Assembly: GCA_963726775.1 (NCBI GenBank)
Contig: CAVSDL010000006.1
Location: 62,001-126,000, forward strand
Direction: 5' to 3'
Origin: CAIWHR01 sp963726775
GTDB lineage: Bacteria > Pseudomonadota > Gammaproteobacteria > Burkholderiales > Casimicrobiaceae
DNA: 64,000 nucleotides
Below the pieces are notes generated by a model. That model did no database searches. It worked only from the letters and a program-made list of their open reading frames with translations, and was not told the origin of the DNA. Shown piece after piece: positions 53,121 through 61,977 of the stretch (position 1 is the first letter of the stretch; every line of letters starts with the position of its first letter). The position numbers were made by a program, and so were the translations under genes.

Positions 53121-55743
53121 TGACGAGCCGTCCCGGGACCACGATGATCTTCCGGATGGGGGCGCCGGCACTGTGCCGCGCGACGTCCGGGCTCGCACGC
53201 GCGGCCGCTTCGATCGCCAGGTTGTCGGAGGTGGCCGCCACGGTGAGTTTCCCGCGCATCTTGCCGTTGACCTGGAGCACGAGCTCGATCTCATCCTGTT
53301 CGAGCGCAGCCGGGTCGACGTGCGGCCACGGGGCGTCGAGCAGCGGCCCGAATTCACCGGCAAGCGCCAGTTCGTCCCACAGCGCGCAGCCGATGTGCGG
53401 CACGACCGGATACAGGACGCGGAGCAGGATCGATATCCCCTCGCGCAGCACCGCCGGGGCGCCCGCGGCGTCGGCCGGCACGGCCTCGAGGGTGTTGAGC
53501 ATCTTCATGCCCGCCGATACGACCGTGTTGTACTGGATGCGCTCGTAGTCGTAGTTCGCCTGCTTCAGCGTCAGGTGGACCTCGCGCCGCGCGGCGCCGA
53601 CGGCCGCCGCGGCGTCGCGCCAGTCGAACTTGCCGCCCGCCGATTTCACGGTGTCGGCGCGTGCCTGCGCAAACGCCCACAGCCGCTTGAGAAAGCGCAC
53701 CCGTCCGTCGACGCCGGCGTCGGACCACTCCATCGTGTCTTCGGGAGGCGAGGCGAACATCACGAACATCCGTGCCGCGTCGGCGCCATATTTCTCGATG
53801 ATGTCCTGGGGGTCGACGCCGTTGAGTTTCGACTTCGACATCGTGCCTACGCCGCCGTATTCGACCGGCTCGCCGCCGGACTTGAGGCGGGCGCCGGTGA
53901 CGCGGCCCTCGGCGTCATGCGTGACCGCGACGTCCTCCGGCGCGATGTAGTCGATGCCGCCCTTCGCGTTGCGGCGGAAGTAGATGTGGTTCAGCACCAT
54001 CCCCTGCGTGAGAAGACGCGTGAACGGCTCGTCCATCTTCACGAGTCCCAGGTCGCGCATCACCTTCGTCCAGAAGCGGGCGTAGAGCAGGTGCAGGATC
54101 GCGTGCGTAATGCCGCCGATATACTGGTCCATCGGGTTCCAGTAGTCGTTGCGGGCATCGATCATCGCGGACGCGTCGGGGCACGCATAACGCATGTAGT
54201 ACCACGACGAGTCGACGAACGTGTCCATCGTGTCGGTCTCGCGTTTCGCCGCCGCGCCGCACTTCGGGCACGTCGTGTCGACGAAGTCGGCGCGTTTCGC
54301 CAGCGGGTTGCCGGTGCCGTCAGGCAGGCAGTCCTCGGGCAACACGACCGGGAGATCCTTCTCCGGCACCGGCACGTCGCCGCATGCGGGACAGTGGATG
54401 ATCGGGATCGGCGTGCCCCAGTAGCGCTGGCGCGAGATGCCCCAATCGCGCAGTCGGAACGTCGTCTTCTTCTCGCCGAGAGCCTTCGCGGCGAGATCGG
54501 CGGCGATCGCGTCGACCGCCGCGTCGTACGCGAGCCCGTCGTACTTTCCCGAGTTGACGCAGCGGCCGCGCGCCTTGTCCTCGTACCACGGCTGCCACCC
54601 GTCCGTCGAAAACGTCTCGCCGTCGATCGCAACGACCTGCTTGATCGGAAGTCCGTATTTCTTCGCGAATTCGAAGTCACGCTCGTCGTGCGCCGGCACG
54701 CCCATCACCGCGCCGTCGCCGTAGGCCATCAGCACGTAGTTGCCGACCCAGACCTCGACCTTGTCTCCGGTCAGCGGATGCGTCACGAACAGGCCCGTCG
54801 GCATCCCCTTCTTTTCCATCGTCGCCAGGTCGGCTTCCATCACGCTGCCGCGCCGGCACTCGCCGACGAACGCGGCGAGCGCGGGATTGGTCTTCGCGGC
54901 ATGCATCGCCAGCGGATGTTCGGCGGCGACCGCGCAGAACGTGACGCCCATGATGGTGTCGGCTCGCGTCGTGAAGACGTACATGCGGCCATCGCCGAGC
55001 GGCTTGCCGCGCATCTCATCTTCGCTGCCGCGGATGTCGTGCGGGAACGCGAACCGGACGCCGACACTCTTGCCGATCCAGTTGGCCTGCATCGTCTTCA
55101 CGCGCTCGGGCCATCCGGGCATCCGCGGGAGGTACGCGAGCAGCTCCTCCGCGTACGCGGTGATTCGCAGGTAATACATCGGAATCTCGCGCTTCTCGAC
55201 CGGCGCGCCCGAGCGCCAGCCGCGGCCGTCGATCACCTGCTCGTTGGCGAGCACCGTCTGGTCGACCGGGTCCCAGTTGACCACGCCCGTCTTCCGGTAG
55301 GCGATGCCCTTCTCCAGCATCTTGAGGAAGAACCACTGGTTCCACTTGTAATACGCGGGATCGCAAGTCGCGAGCTCGCGCGACCAGTCGATCGCCCAGC
55401 CCATCGCCTGGCATTGCGCTTTCATGTAGGCGATGTTCTCGTACGTCCATTTCGCGGGCGGGACACCGTTCTTCATCGCCGCGTTCTCGGCTGGCAACCC
55501 GAACGCGTCCCAGCCCATCGGCGCCAGCACGTTGTACCCGTTCATCCGCAGGTACCGGTACATCATGTCGCCGATCGTGTAGTTGCGCACATGTCCCATG
55601 TGCAGCTTGCCCGACGGGTACGGCAGCATCGACACGCAATAGAATTTCTTCGCGCCGGCGCGCTCGACGGCCCGATAGGCGTCCGCGGCCTTCCACGCGG
55701 CCTGCACGGCGGATTCGATTGCAGCGGGATTGAACGGTTTCAT
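53107..55743 (-). CDS. leuS: Leucyl-tRNA synthetase
   Basis: 878 residues. Class I motifs HMGH in LPYPSGKLHMGHVRNYTIGD and MSKSK in TMSKSKLNGVDP are intact; the zinc-type cysteines CPACGD and CPKCGA, the editing domain, and the C-terminal LQVNGKMRGKLTV are present. The start is Met 55743 (MKPFNPAAIES), homologous to known LeuS starts; the frame is open 14 codons further. A TATAAT box lies at 55803-55808. First gene of leuS-lptE-holA. Confidence 0.98.
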   Translation of the reverse strand: MKPFNPAAIESAVQAAWKAADAYRAVERAGAKKFYCVSMLPYPSGKLHMGHVRNYTIGDMMYRYLRMNGYNVLAPMGWDAFGLPAENAAMKNGVPPAKWTYENIAYMKAQCQAMGWAIDWSRELATCDPAYYKWNQWFFLKMLEKGIAYRKTGVVNWDPVDQTVLANEQVIDGRGWRSGAPVEKREIPMYYLRITAYAEELLAYLPRMPGWPERVKTMQANWIGKSVGVRFAFPHDIRGSEDEMRGKPLGDGRMYVFTTRADTIMGVTFCAVAAEHPLAMHAAKTNPALAAFVGECRRGSVMEADLATMEKKGMPTGLFVTHPLTGDKVEVWVGNYVLMAYGDGAVMGVPAHDERDFEFAKKYGLPIKQVVAIDGETFSTDGWQPWYEDKARGRCVNSGKYDGLAYDAAVDAIAADLAAKALGEKKTTFRLRDWGISRQRYWGTPIPIIHCPACGDVPVPEKDLPVVLPEDCLPDGTGNPLAKRADFVDTTCPKCGAAAKRETDTMDTFVDSSWYYMRYACPDASAMIDARNDYWNPMDQYIGGITHAILHLLYARFWTKVMRDLGLVKMDEPFTRLLTQGMVLNHIYFRRNAKGGIDYIAPEDVAVTHDAEGRVTGARLKSGGEPVEYGGVGTMSKSKLNGVDPQDIIEKYGADAARMFVMFASPPEDTMEWSDAGVDGRVRFLKRLWAFAQARADTVKSAGGKFDWRDAAAAVGAARREVHLTLKQANYDYERIQYNTVVSAGMKMLNTLEAVPADAAGAPAVLREGISILLRVLYPVVPHIGCALWDELALAGEFGPLLDAPWPHVDPAALEQDEIELVLQVNGKMRGKLTVAATSDNLAIEAAARASPDVARHSAGAPIRKIIVVPGRLVNVVV

Positions 55744-55802
55744 GACGTCCTGGCGTGCGCTGTCGCCGCGGGTGGCGGCGGGCAAGGGTGCGAAACGCGT
55801 TG

Positions 55803-55808
55803 ATTATA
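55803..55808 (-). promoter_or_regulatory. TATAAT -10 box for leuS
   Basis: Perfect TATAAT on the minus strand, 59 bp before the leuS ATG. No good -35 hexamer is seen 17 bp upstream, as also for the TATAAT boxes at 3836 and 56560. Confidence 0.45.
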
Positions 55809-55836
55809 CCGGCGGGAGGCGGCGCTCCCGACGGCG

Positions 55837-56415
55837 TCAGGCTCCCGGCGGACCCGAGGCGAGCAGCGCGTAGACGCCCATTGCCGCGAACAGCGCTGCG
55901 GCGATGATCCGCACCGCCTTGAAGGGGATCCTCGCCGACGCGGCCTTGCCGATCAGCACCACCGGCACATCGGCGATCAGCATCCCGCAGGTCGTCCCGA
56001 GGACAACGGCGACCAGCGAAGGGAACTGGGCGGCCATCACGACCGTCGCCACCTGCGTCTTGTCGCCCATTTCGGCGAGGAAGAACGCGACGACGGTGAC
56101 GCCGAGCACCCCCCAGCGCGACATGGAAGGCGGCGCGTCTTTTTCGTCGATCGCGTCCGGCCGCAGCGTCCAGATCGCGACGCCGAAGAACGACAACGCG
56201 ACCAGCCACGCCAGGACTTCGTACGGGACGAACGCCCGGAACATATTGCCGACGAAGCCGGCGAGCGCGTGGTTGGCGAGCGTCGCGACGAGGATGCCGG
56301 CGGTGATCGGCAGGGGCCTCTGGAATCGCGCCGCGAGCATCAGCGCGAGAAGCTGGGTCTTGTCGCCGATTTCACCGAGCGCGACGACACCCATCGACAC
56401 GAGGAAGGCATCCAT
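55837..56415 (-). CDS. TMEM165/Gdt1-family cation exporter (Mn/Ca)
   Basis: 192 residues with six membrane spans. The two hallmark motifs GEIGDKTQ (residues 14-21) and AEMGDKTQ (in the second half) show the internal duplication of the UPF0016/Gdt1 family, whose bacterial members (MneA, MntX-like) export manganese. The ATG at 56415 is the first residue of the family-like sequence; the long open frame upstream is a shadow. Its leader (56416 to about 56553) is long and carries a hairpin. Confidence 0.92.
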   Translation of the reverse strand: MDAFLVSMGVVALGEIGDKTQLLALMLAARFQRPLPITAGILVATLANHALAGFVGNMFRAFVPYEVLAWLVALSFFGVAIWTLRPDAIDEKDAPPSMSRWGVLGVTVVAFFLAEMGDKTQVATVVMAAQFPSLVAVVLGTTCGMLIADVPVVLIGKAASARIPFKAVRIIAAALFAAMGVYALLASGPPGA

Positions 56416-56565
56416 GGAAATGGGTTCGGGGTGGGGTTGCGGTAAAGGGGCGGAGCCCCGGAAACAACGACCGTCGCGGGGACCGCCTGTCGGCCACCGG
56501 CGCACGGGCAGCCGTCTGGTCGCTGCGGTCGGGCGCCGCGAGGATGGCGCAGCGGTAGAATTATA
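56416..56565 (-). promoter_or_regulatory. Promoter and structured leader of the TMEM165/Gdt1 gene
   Basis: A perfect TATAAT at 56560-56565 (minus strand) implies a leader of about 135 nt. Within it, near the gene, GGGGC-TCC-GCCCC followed by TTT (56444-56459) resembles a short terminator or attenuator hairpin. I looked for the yybP-ykoY manganese riboswitch, which often controls such exporters, and did not find its GGGGAGUA-type core. Confidence 0.4.
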
Positions 56566-56632
56566 GCCTTTGCGCGGGAACCATCCTGCGGCGGCGCGCA
56601 CCAACTGCATGGCTCTGCCCATGCGCGATTTC

Positions 56633-58777
56633 ATGAATACGTTCCGACATTCCCGCCACCTTGCCATGTTCGCTGCGGCGAGCGCACTGGCGTTCGCGTC
56701 GGCGTCGGCGGCGGCGCCGGTCAAGACCGAGCACGTCGAGGCCGAACTTGTCGCTGCCGGTACCTCGCTCGTTCCGGGCGAGCCAATGGCCGTTGCGCTG
56801 CGCCTCAAGATCGAGGATGGCTGGCACACGTACTGGCAGAATCCCGGCGACTCGGGACTGCCGACCACACTCGCGTGGAAGCTCCCGCCCGGCATCGAGG
56901 CCGGTCCGATCGAATGGCCAGTACCGCACGCGCTGCCCGTCGGCCCGCTCGTCAATTACGGCTATGAAGGCGAGGTGCTGCACATCGTCCAGCTCTCGCC
57001 CGCGCGGACGCTCGCGGTGGGGACGGCGGCCGTCCTCGCCGCACGCGCCGACTGGCTGGTCTGCAAGGAGACGTGCATTCCCGAAGGCGTCGACCTGGCG
57101 CTGGTGCTGCCGGTGGCATCGAAGGCGGCACCCGACTCTCGCTGGGGCGCTTCGATCGCGGGGGCGAAGGCCGCACTGGCGCAGCCGCTTGCCGGGTGGC
57201 GGGCGAGCGCCGAGGGCAGGGGCGCAGCGATAGCGCTGACGCTGACTCCACCTGCCGGTGCCGCGAGTCCCGGGGAGGTGCGCTTTTTCCCGTTCGTGCT
57301 CGATCGGGTCGAGCCGTCGGCGCCGCAGAAGCTCACCCGCGAGGGTGGCACCTATGCGCTGGCCCTGCCGGTGTCGAGCGCACTCGCCGGAGATTTCGGA
57401 CGCCTGGCGGGCGTGATCACCGCTTCGAACGGCTTTGGAGCAAGTGCCCGCGCCGCGACGATCGATGTCGCCTTGAGCGGCGGCGTTGTCGCGGGGCCGA
57501 AGCCGGCGCTTGCCGTGGCGCCGGTGCTCAATCTCGGGTCCCCGGCCGACACCGGAAGCCTGGCGCTTGCGCTCGCCATCGCGTCCGCGCTCGTCGGCGG
57601 CCTGATCCTCAACCTGATGCCCTGCGTGTTTCCGGTGCTGTCATTGAAGGTACTGGGTTTCGCGACGCACCACGACACGCGACCGACGCTGCGTCGCGAA
57701 GCGGTGGCGTTCGCCAGCGGGGTGATCCTGACGTTCGTAACGCTCGGGTCCGTGCTGGCCGAGCTGCGCGCCATGGGCGAGCAGCTCGGCTGGGGTTTCC
57801 AGCTGCAATCGCCCGCGGTCGTGACGGCGCTCGCCGTCCTCTTCTTCGTGCTGGCGATCAACCTTTCCGGTGTGTTCGAGTTCGGACAGCTCGCGCCATC
57901 GAGCATCACGAACTGGACATCGACGGACCGCACGATCGATGCCTTCGGCTCCGGCGTGCTCGCGGTCGTCATTGCCTCGCCGTGCACGGCCCCGTTCATG
58001 GGAGCGGCGCTGGGCTTTGCGATGACGGGGTCCACGGCAGTCCTGCTGCTGGTGTTCGTCGCGCTCGGGATCGGCATGGCGTTGCCGTACGTGCTGCTGG
58101 CATGGTTCCCGGGATGGCGGCGGCGCCTGCCGCGTCCAGGGCCGTGGCTGGAACGTTTCAAGCAGGTGCTCGCGTTTCCGCTTTACGCGACGGTGATATG
58201 GCTCGCCTGGGTGCTGGGCGCGCAGCGCGACAACGACGCCGTCGTGCGGCTGCTGTTCGCGCTTTTGGGCATCGGATTCGCGCTGTGGGCGTGGCGAATC
58301 GTCCGCACCGGCGGTGCGCGGCCCTGGGGCATCGCCGGCGCTGCGGTGCTTGCCGGCGCGATGATCGTGGCATGGCCGCTGTTCGCACGCGATGCCGAAC
58401 CGGCCAGGGCGCTCGGCATTCAAGCGCCGGTCGCCGCGGGCGACTGGGCGCCTTACACGCCCGCTCGCGTGGCGGATCTCACCGCGTCCGGCCGCGCGGT
58501 GTTCGTCGATTTCACCGCCGCATGGTGCGTCACGTGCCAGGTCAACAAGCGGCTGGTATTGAATGCCGACGCCGTCCGCGCCGGATTCGCGCGACGGAAC
58601 GTGGCGCTGGTCCGCGCCGATTGGACGCGGCGCGATCCGGCGATCACGCAAGCGTTGTCCGCGCTGGGGCGCAGCGGCGTACCCGTCTACGTGTTCTACC
58701 GGCCCGGCAGGGAACCGCTGTTGTTGCCCGAGGTCCTGCAGCAGAAAACCGTGCTGGACGCGCTCGCGACGCTCTGA
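56633..58777 (+). CDS. dsbD: Protein-disulfide reductase, DsbD family
   Basis: 714 residues from Met 56633, which begins a signal peptide (MNTFRHSRHLAMFAAASALAF); Met 56609 and 56621 are possible alternatives. Domains in order: periplasmic N-terminal domain with VCKETCIPE (Cys pair), a membrane domain with about eight spans and the redox motifs NLMPCVFPVLSLK and IASPCTAPFMGAALG, and a C-terminal thioredoxin-like domain with WCVTCQ near residue 630. It carries electrons from cytoplasmic thioredoxin to periplasmic partners. The next gene encodes a secreted redoxin, a likely client. Confidence 0.92.
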   Translation: MNTFRHSRHLAMFAAASALAFASASAAAPVKTEHVEAELVAAGTSLVPGEPMAVALRLKIEDGWHTYWQNPGDSGLPTTLAWKLPPGIEAGPIEWPVPHALPVGPLVNYGYEGEVLHIVQLSPARTLAVGTAAVLAARADWLVCKETCIPEGVDLALVLPVASKAAPDSRWGASIAGAKAALAQPLAGWRASAEGRGAAIALTLTPPAGAASPGEVRFFPFVLDRVEPSAPQKLTREGGTYALALPVSSALAGDFGRLAGVITASNGFGASARAATIDVALSGGVVAGPKPALAVAPVLNLGSPADTGSLALALAIASALVGGLILNLMPCVFPVLSLKVLGFATHHDTRPTLRREAVAFASGVILTFVTLGSVLAELRAMGEQLGWGFQLQSPAVVTALAVLFFVLAINLSGVFEFGQLAPSSITNWTSTDRTIDAFGSGVLAVVIASPCTAPFMGAALGFAMTGSTAVLLLVFVALGIGMALPYVLLAWFPGWRRRLPRPGPWLERFKQVLAFPLYATVIWLAWVLGAQRDNDAVVRLLFALLGIGFALWAWRIVRTGGARPWGIAGAAVLAGAMIVAWPLFARDAEPARALGIQAPVAAGDWAPYTPARVADLTASGRAVFVDFTAAWCVTCQVNKRLVLNADAVRAGFARRNVALVRADWTRRDPAITQALSALGRSGVPVYVFYRPGREPLLLPEVLQQKTVLDALATL

Positions 58778-58800
58778 CATCGTCATTTCCGGAGAATCAC

Positions 58801-59406
58801 ATGCGAATTTGTCCTCTTGCGTTCGCCCTCGCCGCCTTCGCGGCAATCGCATCGGGCGCCGGGCACGCCCAGACATCCGGCTCGCCGGCACCGAACTTCA
58901 CACTCGCGGACACGTCCGGCAAAGACGTGCGGCTCGCCGACTACCGGGGCAAGTTCGTCGTCCTCGAATGGACGAACCCGGAGTGCCCGTTCGTGCGCAA
59001 GCATTACGTCAGCCGGAACATGCAGGACCTGCAGAAAGAGTGGGGCGCGCGGGACGTCGTCTGGCTTTCGATCAACTCGACGCGCGCGGATCATCCGGAG
59101 TTCAAGACCCCCGCGCAGATGGCGGACTGGATGAGCGTGCAAGGCGCCGCGCCGAAGGCCACGCTGCTCGACGGCACCAGCGCCACGGGCAGGGCGTATG
59201 GCGCCAGGACGACGCCGCAGATGTTCGTCGTCGATCCGGCCGGCAAGCTGATCTACAGCGGTGCGATCGACGACACGCGATCGGCGAATCCCGCCGACGC
59301 CAGGACGGCCCGCAATTACGTCCGCGCCGCGCTGACCGAGGCACTCGCCGGCAAGCCTGTCGCGACGCCCAGCACCACGCCGTACGGCTGCTCGGTCAAG
59401 TACTGA
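58801..59406 (+). CDS. Periplasmic redoxin/thioredoxin-like protein
   Basis: 201 residues with a signal peptide (about 1-23, cleavage after GHAQ). AhpC/TSA-redoxin fold: APNFTLADTSGKDVRLADYRG, then EWTNPECPFVRKHY with a single conserved Cys62 in place of a CxxC, and GARTTPQMFVVDPAGKLIYSG. A second cysteine sits at the C-terminal tail (YGCSVKY), so a one-Cys plus resolving-Cys mechanism is possible. It lies 23 bp after dsbD, has GGAG upstream, and ends at a strong terminator. Confidence 0.9.
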   Translation: MRICPLAFALAAFAAIASGAGHAQTSGSPAPNFTLADTSGKDVRLADYRGKFVVLEWTNPECPFVRKHYVSRNMQDLQKEWGARDVVWLSINSTRADHPEFKTPAQMADWMSVQGAAPKATLLDGTSATGRAYGARTTPQMFVVDPAGKLIYSGAIDDTRSANPADARTARNYVRAALTEALAGKPVATPSTTPYGCSVKY

Positions 59407-59428
59407 CCTGCCCCCGGAAACGCCAGAT

Positions 59429-59455
59429 CCAGCCGGCGAAGTCGGCTGGCTTTTT
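59429..59455 (+). terminator. Rho-independent terminator after the dsbD-redoxin genes
   Basis: Stem CCAGCCG / CGGCTGG with a 7-nt loop, then C and TTTTT. The clearest intrinsic terminator in the window; it ends the dsbD-redoxin unit. Confidence 0.85.
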
Positions 59456-59511
59456 CGTTCGGCTCCGCGGTATCCTTGGCCGGCAGTTCAAACCAATACT
59501 TCGGGGGAGCC

Positions 59512-60693
59512 ATGACACGCATTCGCACGCTGCGCCGCGCACTCTTCGCAACCGTTCTGCTCGCGGCAGTTTCCGCGTTTCCGACTGCCGCGCGTGAACT
59601 GATGCTGATCGGCAATGACGAGAAGATCACCTGGGACGACGCGGGCAAGCCGGTATTCATGGCGCCCGGCAAGGATCAGGTGCTGGTCGTCGACATCGGC
59701 ACCGACCCGCTCGCGCCGAAGATCATCGCCAGCCTGCCGCTGATGAACACGATCTTCGGCCCGCCGACCAATCTGCAGATCACGCCCGACGGCAAGCTCG
59801 CGCTCGTCGCCAACTCGATGGACTACGTCGCCGACGGCGCCGGCTGGAAGGCGGTTCCCGACAACAAGCTGTATGTGATCGACCTCACGGCGAATCCGCC
59901 CAGGCTCATCGATACGGTGACCGTGGGCAAGCAGCCGTCGGGTCTGGCGATCAACCGGGCGGGAGACCTCGCGCTGATCGCGAACCGCGCCGACAACTCG
60001 ATCACCGTGCTGAAGATCGCCGGCCAGTCGGTCAAGGTAATCGATACGGTGGTCATTGGCGAGCAGGTCGCGCATGTGGCGATCGCGTCGGACGGCAAGC
60101 GCGCCCTCGCCGCCAAGTTTCCCGGCCACAAGGTCGCGCTGCTCGACATCGATGGCGACAAGGTGACGTACAACAAGCAGGACCTGCCGGTGGGGCTGTG
60201 GCCGTACAACCTCGACATCACCCCGGACGGCAAGCTCGCACTGACCGCCGACAACGGCGCTTCCGGCGCCGCGGACGGCAACGTCGACACCGTCAGCGTG
60301 GTCGACCTCGAAGCGAAGCCGCCACGCGTGATCGACAAGGTGGTCGTGGGCGACGGCCCCGAGGGATTCGCCATCAGCCCGACCGGCAAGCTCGCGGTGG
60401 CGGTGTTGCTGCGCGGAAGCAATTCCGACAAGAAGGCGTTTTTCTACAACCGCAACGCGACTGTCGTGGCGCTCAAGATCGACGGCAAGAAAGTGACGAA
60501 GACCAACGAAGTGGAAGTGCGCGGCCTGCCCGAGGGCGTGGTCTTCAGCGACGACGGCAAGTACCTCTACGTCGGCAATTTCCTCGACAGCGACGTGTCG
60601 ATTCTGCGTGTCGACGGCGATCAGCTCGTCAACACGGGCAAGAGCCTGGCATTGCCGGGACATCCGGCCTCGATGCGCGGACGCGCGCGCTAG
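59512..60693 (+). CDS. Secreted YVTN-type beta-propeller protein
   Basis: 393 residues with a signal peptide (about 1-29, cleavage after PTAA-R). The mature part has about seven repeats with the pattern TPDGKLALVAN, NRAGDLALIANR, ASDGKRALAAK, TPDGKLALTADN, SPTGKLAVAV and SDDGKYLYVGN, that is, a periplasmic seven-bladed propeller of the YVTN/LpqB-like kind. Ligand or partner unknown. GGGGGA precedes the ATG at 59512. Confidence 0.87.
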   Translation: MTRIRTLRRALFATVLLAAVSAFPTAARELMLIGNDEKITWDDAGKPVFMAPGKDQVLVVDIGTDPLAPKIIASLPLMNTIFGPPTNLQITPDGKLALVANSMDYVADGAGWKAVPDNKLYVIDLTANPPRLIDTVTVGKQPSGLAINRAGDLALIANRADNSITVLKIAGQSVKVIDTVVIGEQVAHVAIASDGKRALAAKFPGHKVALLDIDGDKVTYNKQDLPVGLWPYNLDITPDGKLALTADNGASGAADGNVDTVSVVDLEAKPPRVIDKVVVGDGPEGFAISPTGKLAVAVLLRGSNSDKKAFFYNRNATVVALKIDGKKVTKTNEVEVRGLPEGVVFSDDGKYLYVGNFLDSDVSILRVDGDQLVNTGKSLALPGHPASMRGRAR

Positions 60694-60713
60694 ACGCGGA
60701 GCGCGTCGCCCAC

Positions 60714-61727
60714 GTGCGCTCCGCCCCGCCGGGCATCTGCAGCGCAGGCGCGTATCCGGGGGCGCGACTCCGCAGGAATCGCGCTGCACCGGCCTGGGCG
60801 CCGGCCGTTGCGCTGATGCTGGCGGCGTGCGGACCAGCGGCCGAGCGCCCGCTGCAGGGTTACATCGAAGGGGAATACGTCCGCGTCGCGGCACCGTTCG
60901 CCGGCACGCTGCAACAGCTATCGGTGCGCCGCGGCACGCAGGTGGCCGCCGGCGCGCCGCTGTTCGCGCTCGAGCGCGAGAACGAAACGGCGGGCCGTCG
61001 CGAAGCGGAAGAACGGCTGCGTGCCGCCGAGGCGCGCCTCGCCAACCTGCGCACGGGCAAGCGACCGCCGGAAATCGAAACCGTCGCCGAACAGCTGCAA
61101 CAGGCGCGGGCCGCGCGCGAGCTTTCGACCGCGAACCTCAAGCGCGCGCAGCAGCTCTACGCCAGCGGCTTCACCAGCGGCGCCGCCATCGACGACGCGC
61201 GCACGCAGCTCGCGCGCGACGAGGCGCATGTGGGGGAGCTCGAGGCCGCGGTCGCGACGACGAAAATGCCCGCCCGCGCCGACGAGATCCGTGCGGCGGA
61301 GGCCGATGTCCGGGCCGCCCGCCAGGTATTGGCGCAGAGCGAGTGGCGGCTCGCGCAGCGCGGGGTCGCAGCACCCGGGGCGGGCCTCGTGCACGACACG
61401 TATTACAGCGTTGGCGATTGGGTGCCCGCGGGGAGCCCGATCGTCAGCATCCTGCCGCCGGCCAACGTGAAGGCGCGCTTCTACGTGCCGGAGCCCGAAC
61501 TCGCGCGCCTGAAGACGGGCGCCGATGTCAAGCTCGCCTGCGACGGCTGCGCGACGTCGATCGCCGCGAAAATCGACTACGTATCGAACCGCGCCGAGTT
61601 CACGCCGCCGGTGCTCTACTCGAAGGAAAACCGCGCCAAGCTCGTGTACCTGGTCGAGGCGCGGCCGGCGCCTGCCGATGCCGCGAAATTGAAGCCCGGC
61701 CAGCCGGTCGACGTCACGCTGCCTTGA
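60714..61727 (+). CDS. HlyD/YbhG-type membrane-fusion lipoprotein
   Basis: 337 residues from GTG 60714, the only in-frame start before the lipobox LAAC (Cys about 40). Mature part: biotinyl-lipoyl-like half AAPFAGTLQQLSVRRGTQV, long coiled-coil rich in Glu/Ala/Arg (about 85-215), second lipoyl half around GVAAPGAGLVHDTYYSVGDWV, and beta-barrel. The start is uncertain because no ribosome site is clear. Placed before an ABC-2 ATPase and permease, as in ybhGFS/yhiI-type exporters. Confidence 0.85.
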   Translation: MRSAPPGICSAGAYPGARLRRNRAAPAWAPAVALMLAACGPAAERPLQGYIEGEYVRVAAPFAGTLQQLSVRRGTQVAAGAPLFALERENETAGRREAEERLRAAEARLANLRTGKRPPEIETVAEQLQQARAARELSTANLKRAQQLYASGFTSGAAIDDARTQLARDEAHVGELEAAVATTKMPARADEIRAAEADVRAARQVLAQSEWRLAQRGVAAPGAGLVHDTYYSVGDWVPAGSPIVSILPPANVKARFYVPEPELARLKTGADVKLACDGCATSIAAKIDYVSNRAEFTPPVLYSKENRAKLVYLVEARPAPADAAKLKPGQPVDVTLP

Positions 61728-61740
61728 ACGCGGTCACGAG

Positions 61741-61977
61741 CCCTCCGCGCGGCCGCCCGAAGGAGGGCTCGCTGCGGCCTCCGCGATGTCGTTCTGGACG
61801 CGTTGCGTCGTGGAGTCGGCCGCCGCCCGCGCTCGCAGACGCGCCCTTCGGGCCTTGGCGTCGCCCTGCTCGCTCGGGCGTCCCTCGGGGGCAGCGCAGC
61901 GGCGACAGCCGCAAGCGTGGGGGTACACCAAAATGACCCCTCCGCACGGCCGCCCGGAGGAGGGCTCGCTCCGTCCG
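61741..61977 (+). repeat. Composite GC-rich repeat region with two direct ~39-bp units
   Basis: Unit 1 (61741-61779) and unit 2 (61938-61977) start CCCTCCGC, contain GGCCGCCCG and end near AGGAGGGCTCGCT; they differ at about four of 39 positions. Between them lies a further common-looking stretch with CGCAGCGGCGACAGCCGC then AAGCGTGGGGGTA. Similar GC-rich intergenic elements are frequent in Burkholderiales. Unit 2 lies inside the start of the next gene. Confidence 0.6.

Noticed and set aside
56416..56565. yybP-ykoY manganese riboswitch before the TMEM165/Gdt1 gene
   Set aside because: Expected by function, but the conserved GGGGAGUA-type core and the second loop sequence are not visible on the minus strand.
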